A stretch of 64,000 nucleotides of DNA from Chryseobacterium lactis (GCF_003815875.1 NZ_CP033924.1:1364001-1428000); one strand, 5' to 3'; counted from the first letter of the stretch, positions 42,698-52,633 are shown. Notes: a model not told the origin generated them from the letters alone. Numbers and translations: made by a program.

Positions 42698-43104
42698 CGT
42701 GTCTTATTGCAAGGGAAAATATTTGAAGATTAATAAGATACGGTATTTTCCTTACACCTTGGTTTCAAAAGTTTAATTCTCCATAAAGGGAATAAGGTTG
42801 TAATTATGTAACACTTTATTTAATTTATTATGTTAAGTTTGATTGATGAATTATTAATCATATTTCATTATATAAATTAAATTTATAATTGTTTTTCTAT
42901 TTATGTTTAAAAATTATTAAAAATGTTATTTTTTTTAAATACACTGAATAATTTTTAATCTCGGCATCTGTAGAAAGTCCTTTCTGAAAACCAGATTCTT
43001 AAAAAATGAGCAATATAAAAAGTGTTTATCACCTTAGCTGTTACTTCAATTTGTCCAAAAAATTGACACACCACATAATTTTTTAAACCAAATCAAATTT
43101 TAAT
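42698..43104. other. Long AT-rich intergenic region before the NRPS-like gene
   Basis: About 400 bp without an ORF worth calling. It contains an exact -7 match, TAAGTTTG (42834-42841), with no TTG box at the proper spacing and 263 bp from the start codon. A second region with ttgacacacc near 43063 lacks a matching -7 box. A long untranslated leader with regulatory structure is possible, but no clear riboswitch was recognised. Confidence 0.35.
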
Positions 43105-46100
43105 ATGTCAAACACAACACCAACATTAGATTCACAATCATTAGGAGCGGCTGTACTGCTGTCTTCGGAAGAAAGAGAAAAGCTTTTACATGGTTTTAAT
43201 AAAACCGGCTGGGATTACCATCACGAAGAAACGTTGGTATCTCTTTTCAAAAAAAATGTATCCCTTTATCCTGAAAATACCGCTGTTGTATTTAAGGAGC
43301 AAGGAATAACGTACAGAGAATTGGATAAAAAAAGCAACCAACTGGCCAACGCTTTACTCGAAAGAGGAATAAAGAAAGGAAAGTATGTTCCCATCTGGCT
43401 GGATCGCTCGTTAGAATGGGCAGTAGCTGTTCTGGGTATCCTTAAAACAGGAGCGGCTTATGTTCCTATAGATCCAGCCTATCCTGTAAAAAGAGTAGAG
43501 TATATTCTTACAGATACTGCTGCAGAGGCTATTGTTACCAACCATTTGCTGGGAGAACTTTTATCGCCAAATGAAAAAGCTAAAATTGTTGATCTTGAAA
43601 CCATGAAAAATCTGGATCATTTTTCTTCGCAACTGCCGGATATCAAAATACCTCAGGAAGCCATTGCTTATACCATTTATACTTCAGGATCAACAGGAAA
43701 GCCAAAAGGTGTAATGGTTAGTCATCAGGCTATTCAGCATCTGGTAACCTGGCATAATCATCATTTTCACGTAGATCACACGTCACGGCTTACCGTGGTG
43801 GCAGGCATCGCATTTGATATATCCGTCTGGGAAACATGGTCGGCACTTACTTCAGGAGCCACCCTTTTCATTGCAGAAGATGAAGAAAGGACACAAGCTT
43901 CGGCATTAGTGGATTATTATCGTAAAAACCGGATTACCCATGGTTTTGCTCCTACAGTTCTAGCGCCGGCAGTGGTAGAGTATTCCAGAAATTATAATGA
44001 TCTGAAATTAAAATATCTTTTTACAGGAGGCGAAAAACTTAAGCCGGTACTTACTACGGAATTGAGCTATGAGCTGATTGATTATTACGGCCCAACCGAA
44101 TGTACGGTATTTGCGACGTTCAAAAAAGTGAAGGATGTGAACGGGAAATATGTCTCTTCAATTGGAAAGCCAATCGCTAATGCTACAGCCTATATTTTAG
44201 GAGAGCAAATGGAATTACTTCCTGTGGGTGCTGTGGGAGAATTATATATTGGAGGCAGTGTTTTAGCCAAAGGATACCTCAATAATGAAGAACTTACGGA
44301 AGCTAAATTTATAGTTAATCCATTCAAAGAGACGGAAAAATTGTATCGTACCGGAGATCTTGCGCGATGGCTGCCTGATGGAGATATAGAATTTTTATCA
44401 AGAGCCGATAATCAGGTGAAAATCCGTGGCTTCAGGGTTGAATTGGGTGAAATAGAGCGTACACTTATTCATCAAGAAGGAATACAGGAAGCAATAGTTA
44501 TTACAAAAGATACTACGGGAAGTAATAAATATCTGATTGCATTTGTCGTTTTAGAACCGGGAAAAGAGCAAGATGTCACATCGCTCAGGAATTTACTGAA
44601 GGAGGAATTGCCCGGTTATATGATCCCCGCTCAGATAATTTTTATTGATAAAATCCCATTAACTCCAAACGGGAAGACAGATAGCCAATCTTTAAAGGAT
44701 CTGGCTGATAAAGAGGCAAAAGAACTGGTTTCATTTGAACCTCCAACCAATGAGACAGAAAGAATTATAGCAGATATATGGTCTTCAGAACTGGAACGTC
44801 CTGTTATTAATATTACCGATAATTTCTTCGATATTGGCGGAAATTCCCTTTTGGTGGCAGTAGTAGCGGTGGCATTACAGAGAAAACTGGATATGAAAGT
44901 TTATCTGAGAGATATTTATCAGTATCCCGTATTACAGCAGCTTTCCGAGGTTTTAATTGCTCGTTCCAAAGAAACCAGAGAGGCTATTCCTGTAGAAGAT
45001 ATGGAACCGTATGTTGCTTTACAAAAGGATGTATACCTTGCTCCGGGAACTGTATTTGCCGGAGGTTTTGATCCTAAACAATTGGAAAATCCAAACGTGA
45101 TATTTTTAACGGGAGCGACAGGATTTGTCGGAATTCATCTGTTGCAGGAACTTTTGGATACCACAAGTGCTGAGATCTACTGTCTGATAAGAGCTCAGGA
45201 TGATTTTCATGCGATGGAAAAGATTGACCGCTGCTTTCAACAATATCATATCCCGGCAAAAGCAGAACAGAGGTTAAGAATTATACCTGTTATCGGAGAT
45301 TTGACATTGCCTTCATTAGGACTTTCAGAAAAAACATTCAAAATGCTGGCAGAAAAAGTAGATTTGATTTACCATTCCGGGAGTTCTGTCAACTTTATTG
45401 AGCCGTATTCTTATATGAAAGCTCCGAATGTGGAAGGTTTAAGAGAAATCATAAAACTGGCAGGCGCTGAAAGAACCAAATGTCTTGCTCTGTTATCTAC
45501 CATTTCAGTATACAGCTGGGGACATATTTTTACCGGCAAAAAAGTGATGCTGGAATCTGATGATATTGAGCAAAACCTGATGTCAGTAAGTAAAGACATA
45601 GGCTACGTAAGAAGTAAATGGGTAATGGAAGCAGTGGCAGATCTTGCTGCAAAAGAAGGATTACCATTGATAACCTATCGCTTAGGATATGCAATGTGTC
45701 ACAGCAAAACCGGGGCAAATGCACCGTATCAATGGTGGTCCGGATTGGTAAAAAATTGTGTTGAGTTTAAATCCTATCCGGCATTGACCGAGCTTAGAGA
45801 AGGACTTATTACGGTAGATTATATGACACAGTCTATGGCTCATATTACCAAAAATAAAGATGCCATAGGAAAGAAATTTAACCTGATTGCAAGTCCGGAA
45901 ACCAATCTTACCCTTGAAGATTTCTTTAGTTTAATGAAAAAATATTATCCTTTCACATTGGAAAGTCTGCCTTATAAAGAATGGAGAAAACATTGGGAAG
46001 ATGATAGCAAAAACCGTTTGTATCCCTTGACGAGCCTCTTTAAGGATAATATGCACGAAGGATTGTCTACCGTAGAATTGTATCAGAATACCTATGTCTG

Positions 46101-46212
46101 GGATTGTTCTAATGTCATTCAATTCCTGGAGGGGTCAGGAATTAAAGAACCTGTATTTGATAAAACGGTTCTTGATGCTTATTTACAATATCTGGGTCTT
46201 CCGGTTTCATAA
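43105..46212 (+). CDS. NRPS-like A-PCP-reductase enzyme
   Basis: The 1035-residue protein is a single module without a condensation domain. Adenylation domain (about 45-540): YTIYTSGSTGKPKGV (A3, near 189), AFDISVWETW (A4), DYYGPTECTVF (A5), YRTGDLARWLPDGDIEFL and QVKIRGFRVELGEIE (A7-A8), NGKTD (A10). Carrier protein: FFDIGGNSLLV with the phosphopantetheine serine S581. Thioester reductase (about 660-1030): FLTGATGFVG (670-676 NADPH loop) and catalytic Y834/K838 in YVRSKW. It should activate an amino or other carboxylic acid and release it as an aldehyde or alcohol. It is a lone gene with its own terminator. Confidence 0.9.
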   Translation: MSNTTPTLDSQSLGAAVLLSSEEREKLLHGFNKTGWDYHHEETLVSLFKKNVSLYPENTAVVFKEQGITYRELDKKSNQLANALLERGIKKGKYVPIWLDRSLEWAVAVLGILKTGAAYVPIDPAYPVKRVEYILTDTAAEAIVTNHLLGELLSPNEKAKIVDLETMKNLDHFSSQLPDIKIPQEAIAYTIYTSGSTGKPKGVMVSHQAIQHLVTWHNHHFHVDHTSRLTVVAGIAFDISVWETWSALTSGATLFIAEDEERTQASALVDYYRKNRITHGFAPTVLAPAVVEYSRNYNDLKLKYLFTGGEKLKPVLTTELSYELIDYYGPTECTVFATFKKVKDVNGKYVSSIGKPIANATAYILGEQMELLPVGAVGELYIGGSVLAKGYLNNEELTEAKFIVNPFKETEKLYRTGDLARWLPDGDIEFLSRADNQVKIRGFRVELGEIERTLIHQEGIQEAIVITKDTTGSNKYLIAFVVLEPGKEQDVTSLRNLLKEELPGYMIPAQIIFIDKIPLTPNGKTDSQSLKDLADKEAKELVSFEPPTNETERIIADIWSSELERPVINITDNFFDIGGNSLLVAVVAVALQRKLDMKVYLRDIYQYPVLQQLSEVLIARSKETREAIPVEDMEPYVALQKDVYLAPGTVFAGGFDPKQLENPNVIFLTGATGFVGIHLLQELLDTTSAEIYCLIRAQDDFHAMEKIDRCFQQYHIPAKAEQRLRIIPVIGDLTLPSLGLSEKTFKMLAEKVDLIYHSGSSVNFIEPYSYMKAPNVEGLREIIKLAGAERTKCLALLSTISVYSWGHIFTGKKVMLESDDIEQNLMSVSKDIGYVRSKWVMEAVADLAAKEGLPLITYRLGYAMCHSKTGANAPYQWWSGLVKNCVEFKSYPALTELREGLITVDYMTQSMAHITKNKDAIGKKFNLIASPETNLTLEDFFSLMKKYYPFTLESLPYKEWRKHWEDDSKNRLYPLTSLFKDNMHEGLSTVELYQNTYVWDCSNVIQFLEGSGIKEPVFDKTVLDAYLQYLGLPVS

Positions 46213-46237
46213 GCGTATTTAGTCATTTTTAAATAAT

Positions 46238-46272
46238 AGTCCAGGCAGTAAAACTGCCTGGACTTGTTTTTA
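46238..46272. terminator. Terminator between the NRPS-like and spondin genes
   Basis: An 11-bp GC-rich stem (agtccaggcag / ctgcctggact) with a TAAAA loop is followed by TGTTTTT, between convergent genes. Confidence 0.85.
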
Positions 46273-46292
46273 TCTGAAGTTAAAAAGCAATA

Positions 46293-47516
46293 CTAGTTTA
46301 CCGTTACTTTTATCACATTCTGCACTGCGGGAACAGGATATAGTGTTCCGACTTTAGAAATAATCATATTTTCACTCTGCGGAGTTCCTCCAAACAAAGC
46401 CTGGTGGTTTCCGGCTCCCGGATATTGATCAACACCAGTTCCTGAATCAAACAAGGTCGTTTTTGAAGTTAGGTCTCCTTTTGTGTTGGCGTCGATACCT
46501 GGCTCATTGGCATAAAACCAATCGTTGGAAAAGCCAAACATGGTCGCGTAAGCAATTTTATCACCCGGATCTGCGCTAAAGCTAGTCATGACTTTAGTTC
46601 CCGGAGCAACAGGCGCACTTCCTGCAATATAAACGCCTTTAACATTCGGTAAAGATTTTAAACTGTTTTGAAGCTTGGTTACATTTCCAAATTGAGAAAT
46701 TTCTTTTAACCCCATTCCATTGTCTACTTTTCCTAATTCATAGATCGGATTTTTATCCCCACGATAAATGACCACTAGAGCAGGAGAAAGTCCGGTCATA
46801 ATCCCTGTGTTGGCATTTAGCTTTGTCATCATTTTGCCAATATCTCCCATTTGGGCAATATCGGTAATTTCAGGATTTGATAAGGCATTAGGGGTAAAGA
46901 ATGGAGCACTGTTTAATAACTGAGAGCCATTATAATTTGATACAGCCCATACACCTGGAGAAAAAGGAGTTTGGTTGGCTGTTCCACCGGATGTATTCGT
47001 AATGGTTAGGGTAAATTCCGAACTCACATCATTGTAGGCGAGATTCAGCTTCATCAATTGTGAAGCATTTACATTGGGAACCTGCATGATTGTTTTGCTT
47101 TCCGGCTGGCCGGTCACATTGTCCTTAGTTCCATTATCCCATAACAATACGCTTGAAGAAACATCACCTGTTATAGCGTTTCCACTCCCGTCAAATAGTT
47201 TAATCCCCGGTTGTTGTGATGCAAAAAACCAATCCTTAGAGGCTCCGTACATCGTTGCAAACATCAAAGCCTGTGCTTTTCCTGCACTGAATTTAAAAGA
47301 AACAGATTGCCCGGGCATAATGACCGGAGGTGTTCCCGTTCCCTGAAAGCTCCCGCTTTCTACAAAATCTTTAGGAGTAACAACATTTTCAAAGGTAATG
47401 GTTCTTTGAAAGGACGTATCCGGCATGTTGTTATCGGAATTGTCACATGATGCAAGGGTAAGTACAGCTAAAATACCTGCTGTAGATGCCATGATTTTTA
47501 AAAAGATTTTTTTCAT
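46293..47516 (-). CDS. Spondin-domain lipoprotein with two repeats
   Basis: The 407-residue protein has a lipoprotein signal (lipid cysteine C24 in LAVLTLASCDNS). Two related Spond_N-type units follow. The first has RTITFENVVTPKDFVESG, FKFSAGKAQALMFATMYGAS and KDWFFASQQPGIKLFD. The second repeats SFSADPGDKIAYATMFGFSN and DWFYANEPGIDANTKGD. Spondin domains bind surface molecules in animals; bacterial versions are secreted and of unknown role. It converges on the NRPS-like gene. Confidence 0.85.
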   Translation of the reverse strand: MKKIFLKIMASTAGILAVLTLASCDNSDNNMPDTSFQRTITFENVVTPKDFVESGSFQGTGTPPVIMPGQSVSFKFSAGKAQALMFATMYGASKDWFFASQQPGIKLFDGSGNAITGDVSSSVLLWDNGTKDNVTGQPESKTIMQVPNVNASQLMKLNLAYNDVSSEFTLTITNTSGGTANQTPFSPGVWAVSNYNGSQLLNSAPFFTPNALSNPEITDIAQMGDIGKMMTKLNANTGIMTGLSPALVVIYRGDKNPIYELGKVDNGMGLKEISQFGNVTKLQNSLKSLPNVKGVYIAGSAPVAPGTKVMTSFSADPGDKIAYATMFGFSNDWFYANEPGIDANTKGDLTSKTTLFDSGTGVDQYPGAGNHQALFGGTPQSENMIISKVGTLYPVPAVQNVIKVTVN

Positions 47517-47727
47517 AAAAGTAATTTTTATAGTTATAAATGATATTCATAACTATAGTCGGGTGCTTTTTTAAATCCTGACAAAAAAATTATTAAAAAA
47601 AATTATTAAAAAAATCATACGTCAAGTTTTGTCGCTGAGCACTACGATATTTGCTTCAAGACAAAAAAGGGATATGGCCATATCAACCGTTGTCTGAAAA
47701 TAATCCAATAATCAAAAAATATTAAAA

Positions 47728-49803
47728 ATGAAATTTACAAAAGAGTTTTTCTCAGCCACCTCGACAGATCCTGCTGATGATTTAGTTCAATTGATAGATA
47801 GTGATTCAAAGGAAAATGTAAACTATGAAAAAGTGACTAGCTGGTACCATGGTGCTCATCCGGTTCCAATGACTGATGCCTTGTGTGACGAAATTATTTA
47901 CCGTAAAAGATGGAATGCGGCTGAAAATAAGAATGATTATTATGCTTTAACAAGCTTTTTGGCAGGAAAGCCGATTAATATTGAGCTTTTTGGTGCAGTG
48001 GGAGATGCTACAACAGATGATACAGAAGCTTTTCAAAATGCGGCTAAATTTGTCAACGGACTTTATGACTTTGTATCAGCAGATGCAACCAATTCCCAGG
48101 AGAATTGGTCTCTTGAAAAAGTAGGGGTTACTTTAGTAGGAAACAGTCCTGTTGGATACAGAATAGAAAATACCATTCAATTTAAAAACCCGGTTAACTT
48201 TTTAGTGGAAAAGATTTTCTATAGAGGAGATCGTGATAGACCGGCATTGATCTTCCAGAATAGTCATAAAAATGTTATTGATACTCATGTCACAGCATAT
48301 CCGAAAGCTGATTTCTCTCTTTCTGATGATTTTGTTGGGATTCTTATTCAGGGAGCTGTTTATTCTACCATTAAGGTTGGTGCTTCCTTTTTCACTAAAG
48401 GTGTTATTTGTGAAGCAAATAAATCTGCCGGCATATTTGAAGGTTTTGCATGGAACGATATCCAGTTGAAGTCATTCCAGAGTAATCTTGATTCTTTTGT
48501 TATCAGAAATGTGAACGAAGGATGGGCAAATGCTAATAGAGTGACGGGAGGAGAGTTTGGTTCTTTTTCGGGACTATTGGATGAAAGTAAACCCATTAAA
48601 AGAAGAAGATCTTTTATAAAGTTCGAGAAAGACGCTATTTCTTCGGGCTGCAATTCCTGGCTATTTTTAAACCAATCATTTGAAGGGAAATTAGTAGATA
48701 TTAATCATAATGTACTTGAAGAAACGCTTTGTTTTGATTTTTCTGGAGCAAACTGTATAGGAATCTCTATTGTAGAACCCAGAATAGAAAATGTAAATGA
48801 TGAGAGGGTTGGTGTTTTCCGCCGAGGCTCGGGGTTTACATTCAAATCCGGTCAATATATTTCAGTAACAGATTTTACGGATGAAAACGGAATCAAATAT
48901 ATTGGTGAAAATCCTCTTGTTCTACTCGACAAGGATTTGAGCGAAGATTATAAAAAGGATGGAAAAATTGAGTCTTCGAATCCATATGTAGTCCCACAGG
49001 CTTATGTGAAGAACTTAGAATCATTTAATGAAAATAGTGGATTATTTCCTAATGCATATTATGCCAATAAATTTTGTCAGGTCTTTAAAATCAACAATCC
49101 TGATACTTCTTTATGGGTAAGATGGCACAGATTTGCAGAATTTGTTCTTTTTGATAAAGACAGAAAGATAATCACTGATCTTGTAAAACTGAAGGACCAA
49201 ATACAATTAATCAATGATATTCCAAGTGATTTTTGGGCAGATATTACTCCTAACATGGGGGTTATCAGATTAGGAGCAGAAACATATGGTGATTATGTTA
49301 ATAGTTTTCCGTTCATCCCAGATGCAAAATATGTAGGTATTCTTCAGAGAACTTTTGAGAATGCAAGACTGAAAGTAATGATCAATAAGTTGGATATAGG
49401 ACGTATTGAAAAAGTAAAATTCCTGGGTGTTCCTGAAGATACCTATGCTATGGTAGATGACCCTTCGAGTTCAAATCTGGCTGGCTTCAACTTTAATACA
49501 GGTGAGAAGTTTTATAACTTTAGCACTCATAAGACGTCAGTTATTAAAGAGTCTGGAGTAGGAAGCCCTTTGTTGGGGTATACAGTTGATGCAACCAACG
49601 GTTTAAGCACATTTACGGTAAAAACCGGAGATACTGCAAAATTATCCCTTGGAACAATATTTTACATCAATTCAGTCGGAGGAACGGTCCGTTTTAAAAT
49701 TGTAGAAAAAAAAGGAAATGTAATTACAACCAATATTCCTTCTCCTGCTACAGTAAATGATGAAGCTGTTACTTTCCCATTATGTACTTATGATACGTAT
49801 TAA
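47728..49803 (+). CDS. Tailspike-like right-handed beta-helix protein
   Basis: The 691-residue protein has no signal peptide. After an 80-residue head it carries NIELFGAVGDATTDDTEAFQ (residues 84-103), the opening motif of pectate-lyase-superfamily (Pfam Pectate_lyase_3-type) beta-helices found in phage tailspikes and in polysaccharide lyases. A long helix of strand repeats follows (to about 400), then a C-terminal beta-rich part. Without an export signal it is more like a tail fibre or tailspike than a secreted enzyme. No other phage gene adjoins it. Confidence 0.7.
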   Translation: MKFTKEFFSATSTDPADDLVQLIDSDSKENVNYEKVTSWYHGAHPVPMTDALCDEIIYRKRWNAAENKNDYYALTSFLAGKPINIELFGAVGDATTDDTEAFQNAAKFVNGLYDFVSADATNSQENWSLEKVGVTLVGNSPVGYRIENTIQFKNPVNFLVEKIFYRGDRDRPALIFQNSHKNVIDTHVTAYPKADFSLSDDFVGILIQGAVYSTIKVGASFFTKGVICEANKSAGIFEGFAWNDIQLKSFQSNLDSFVIRNVNEGWANANRVTGGEFGSFSGLLDESKPIKRRRSFIKFEKDAISSGCNSWLFLNQSFEGKLVDINHNVLEETLCFDFSGANCIGISIVEPRIENVNDERVGVFRRGSGFTFKSGQYISVTDFTDENGIKYIGENPLVLLDKDLSEDYKKDGKIESSNPYVVPQAYVKNLESFNENSGLFPNAYYANKFCQVFKINNPDTSLWVRWHRFAEFVLFDKDRKIITDLVKLKDQIQLINDIPSDFWADITPNMGVIRLGAETYGDYVNSFPFIPDAKYVGILQRTFENARLKVMINKLDIGRIEKVKFLGVPEDTYAMVDDPSSSNLAGFNFNTGEKFYNFSTHKTSVIKESGVGSPLLGYTVDATNGLSTFTVKTGDTAKLSLGTIFYINSVGGTVRFKIVEKKGNVITTNIPSPATVNDEAVTFPLCTYDTY

Positions 49804-49843
49804 ATTTAAATGATACTTATTAAAAACTATTAACCGGTATTGA

Positions 49844-49872
49844 AGAGTTCAGGAATTCCTGAGCTCTTTTTA
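49844..49872. terminator. Bidirectional terminator after the beta-helix gene
   Basis: A 12-bp stem (agagttcaggaa / ttcctgagctct, one T-G pair) is followed by TTTTTAT on the plus strand and overlaps the stop codon of the convergent YdeI-like gene. Confidence 0.7.
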
Positions 49873-50346
49873 TATTCCTTTTTTCCCTTCAAGAATCATC
49901 TGAATCATCTTCAGTTTCCTGTTTTCCCTTGTTTCAGCTTTTTTAGCTTCTTCAATCCAACGGATGTATTCTTTTTTGTGGGTAAAGCTCATTTTGTCAA
50001 ATAATACTTTCACTTCCGGATTTTCATTAAAGACTAAAGCGATATCCTCTGCAATTTCAACAATCCGTTCTTCCTTATCTTCAATAAGAGAAACAAACAC
50101 CTCATCACCAAAGGTTTTCCCCAATTGCTTTCTCACTTCCTGTGTCAAGCCTAAAACGTGACAATCAGATTTCATTTTGGCAAGACTTCCGCGATATTCC
50201 ACTCTGTTATCAAATGTCGCTTTAATTTTTACCTGACCTTTTTTACTGAATAGTTTTTCTGTAGAAAAGGGAAATTCTACATAAGCCGCATTCATCTCTC
50301 CGTTTTGTTTGATGATGGCTGTGAATTCGATGGGTTGAATATTCAT
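49870..50346 (-). CDS. YdeI/OmdA-family protein with DUF1905 domain
   Basis: The 158-residue protein has an N-terminal DUF1905 barrel (FTAIIKQNGEMNAAYVEFPF, then GQVKIKATFDNRVEYRGSLA) and a C-terminal bacteriocin-protection-type (OmdA/YdeI) segment: LFDKMSFTHKKEYIRWIEEA and KKAETRENRKLKMIQMILEG. Family members are annotated as bacteriocin-protection proteins from a Salmonella case, which is not firm evidence for immunity here. Confidence 0.85.
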   Translation of the reverse strand: MNIQPIEFTAIIKQNGEMNAAYVEFPFSTEKLFSKKGQVKIKATFDNRVEYRGSLAKMKSDCHVLGLTQEVRKQLGKTFGDEVFVSLIEDKEERIVEIAEDIALVFNENPEVKVLFDKMSFTHKKEYIRWIEEAKKAETRENRKLKMIQMILEGKKGI

Positions 50347-50373
50347 AAACGAATGATTTTAAGTATTCAAAAA

Positions 50374-50406
50374 TAAAAAAACCGTGAAAGTAAATTTCAC
50401 GGTTTT
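50374..50406 (-). terminator. Terminator of the S46 peptidase gene
   Basis: A 12-bp stem (aaaaccgtgaaa / tttcacggtttt) with a 5-nt loop is followed by a T-run on the minus strand, 20 bp after the peptidase stop. Confidence 0.8.
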
Positions 50407-50425
50407 AAAAATATATCGGGATAGA

Positions 50426-52633
50426 TTATTTTTTCTTTATTTTCTTAGGGGTTGCTGTAGTCCCTGAGTTTTTAGATTTTGTATCAGCAGGAGTGTTTTC
50501 ACCTCTTACTAACTTTAACTCGTCAATTAATCTTCTAGCACCAGCATACTTATCAATTGTCCAAAGTACAAAACGAACGTCAACGTTGATCGTTTTCTGC
50601 CACTCTGTTTCAAATACGATATCACCGCTTAATGCTTCGCTGTTTCCATCGAATGCAATACCGATAAGGTTTCCGTCTCCATCAATTACAGGAGAACCGG
50701 AGTTACCACCGGTAATGTCATTGTTTGAAAGGAAGTTTACAGGCATATATCCTGCAGCATCAGCATACTGTCCGAAATCTTTAAGGTTATAAAGATCAAT
50801 TACTCTTTGAGGAAGGTCAAACTCTTCATCACCTTTCTTGTATTTTCCAACAAGACCGGTCATGTCTGTATAATAGTTATCTGTAATACCGAAGTAATTT
50901 CTGTCGCTTCTGACAGGTAATTTATCTACAGTACCGTACGTTAATCTCATTGTTGAGTTTGCATCCGGATAGAATTTCTTTTCAGGCATCGCTTTCATTA
51001 AACCTGCTAAGAAAAGACGGTTGTTTTTAGCAAAGTTGTCATCAACTTTTACAAACCTTTCCATGCTCATTTTTTGATCGGCAACAATACCGTTAGCTGC
51101 TTTCCAAAGTGGATCAGCATCTAATTTTAATGCGTCAGGGCTTAATAAGAAGTTCGTTGCAGAAGTCTTATTAGCAAAGATTGAAGAATAAGCTAAATTA
51201 GAAACGGTCTTAGCATCCAATGCTAGAATAGTAGCAGAAGCAACATCTTTGTTTTTAACTCTTGCCTGATAAAGGCTTGTCATTCCTGCAAGCATTTCTC
51301 CTTCCAAAGATGGGTTGAAGTTTTCATAAGCCGCTTTGATTGCCGCTTCAGTTTTAGGCTTCATTGCTAATCTTCCCTGCATATCCTGAGCAGCATATGC
51401 TTTAAGAGCAGATCCTACCTGTAAAGCAAGGGTAATATATTTTGCATTTCTTGAGAATTGAGAAGCATAGTTTCTTTCAACATTTCTGTCAGAAACTTGC
51501 TTATAGTAAACACCAATATCTTCTAAAACGCCATCATATGCACTATTTCCTGGCATTGCAGTCCAAGTCTTGAACGTCTCTTCAATTTTTTTCTTATCAG
51601 TAATCGTTCCGTTTTTAATAACAGCATCAATTGTTCCCTGTCTGTTTTTCCAATAGTTCGCTACAGAAGCATATTGAGAAGCATAGTTAAGCTGGGTTGC
51701 TTTATCTTTATCCATATACTTCTTCATAACATCCATTGCTGTTTTAGAAGCTTCTACCCAGGCCGGGTAATCTTTGTCAACCATTTGCTGAATTCCGTAA
51801 GAAGTCAGATAACGGTTTGTTCTTCCAGGATATCCCAAAATCATTGAAAAATCACCAGGCTTAATTCCTTTAAGAGAAACCGGAAGGAAATGCTTTGGTT
51901 TCAAAGGAGTATTGCTTGGAGAATATTCAGCAGGGTTTCCTGCAGCATCAGCATACACTCTGAAAACCGTAAAGTCGGCAGTATGTCTTGGCCACTCCCA
52001 GTTGTCTGTATCCCCGCCAAATTTACCTAATGAAGAAGGTGGAGCACCTACTAATCTGATATCTTTATAATCCTGGTATACGAAATAATAAAATTCATTT
52101 CCGTTGAAGAAGTCTCTTACAACCACCGTGTATTTTCCGTTTTCAGAGTTTTCTGTCTGGATTGCTTTTGTTTCAGCATCAATAACAGCTTTTCTCTCTG
52201 CTCCGGTCATGTTGTTGTTCAACTTAGAGTTGATTCTCTGTGTCGCATCATCCATTCTTACCAAAAATCTCACATAAAGATCTTTCGCGTTGAATTCGTC
52301 TTTCTGCTTCATTGCCCAGAAACCATTCTTTAAATAGTCTTTTTCCGGAGTAGAAGCTGCAGCAACAGCACCATAACCGCAGTGGTGGTTAGTGAAGATT
52401 AGTCCTTTGTCAGAAACAATCTCACCTGTACAGAAACCACCAAAGCTTACAATAGCGTCTTTTAAGCTTGAGTTGTTTACTGAATAAATTTCTTCAGGCG
52501 TAAGATGTAGACCCTCCTTTTGCATATCAACACCGTTAAGTCTTTTGATGAGCATTAGCAGCCACATCCCCTCATCCGCCCTCATCTGAGCAAAGCCCAA
52601 TAAGAAAGTGAATAGTAGAAATAGTCTTTTCAT
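50426..52633 (-). CDS. S46-family dipeptidyl-peptidase (DPP7-like)
   Basis: The 735-residue protein has a signal peptide (MKRLFLLFTFLLGFAQMRA). It then has the chymotrypsin-like catalytic histidine region (TNHHCGYGAV, near 81-90), the aspartate region (DNWEWPRHTADF) and the catalytic serine in TGGNSGSPVIDGDG. The substrate-pocket position following IAF-D is glycine (FDGN), as in DPP7, whereas DPP11 has arginine there, so cleavage after hydrophobic residues is inferred. It removes dipeptides from peptides in the periplasm. The C-terminus has a K/T-rich tail (TPKKIKKK). Confidence 0.93.
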   Translation of the reverse strand: MKRLFLLFTFLLGFAQMRADEGMWLLMLIKRLNGVDMQKEGLHLTPEEIYSVNNSSLKDAIVSFGGFCTGEIVSDKGLIFTNHHCGYGAVAAASTPEKDYLKNGFWAMKQKDEFNAKDLYVRFLVRMDDATQRINSKLNNNMTGAERKAVIDAETKAIQTENSENGKYTVVVRDFFNGNEFYYFVYQDYKDIRLVGAPPSSLGKFGGDTDNWEWPRHTADFTVFRVYADAAGNPAEYSPSNTPLKPKHFLPVSLKGIKPGDFSMILGYPGRTNRYLTSYGIQQMVDKDYPAWVEASKTAMDVMKKYMDKDKATQLNYASQYASVANYWKNRQGTIDAVIKNGTITDKKKIEETFKTWTAMPGNSAYDGVLEDIGVYYKQVSDRNVERNYASQFSRNAKYITLALQVGSALKAYAAQDMQGRLAMKPKTEAAIKAAYENFNPSLEGEMLAGMTSLYQARVKNKDVASATILALDAKTVSNLAYSSIFANKTSATNFLLSPDALKLDADPLWKAANGIVADQKMSMERFVKVDDNFAKNNRLFLAGLMKAMPEKKFYPDANSTMRLTYGTVDKLPVRSDRNYFGITDNYYTDMTGLVGKYKKGDEEFDLPQRVIDLYNLKDFGQYADAAGYMPVNFLSNNDITGGNSGSPVIDGDGNLIGIAFDGNSEALSGDIVFETEWQKTINVDVRFVLWTIDKYAGARRLIDELKLVRGENTPADTKSKNSGTTATPKKIKKK

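Noticed and set aside
43105..46212. Full non-ribosomal peptide synthetase cluster
   Set aside because: Only one A-PCP-reductase module is present; neighbours are a ComM ATPase, a spondin lipoprotein and a beta-helix protein.
49870..50346. Immunity gene for the leader peptides
   Set aside because: The bacteriocin-protection label of the YdeI family is not specific, and the gene is 43 kb away from the peptide cluster.
50426..52633. Annotation of the S46 peptidase as DPP11
   Set aside because: The pocket residue is glycine (FDGN), as in DPP7; arginine would be expected for Asp/Glu-specific DPP11.
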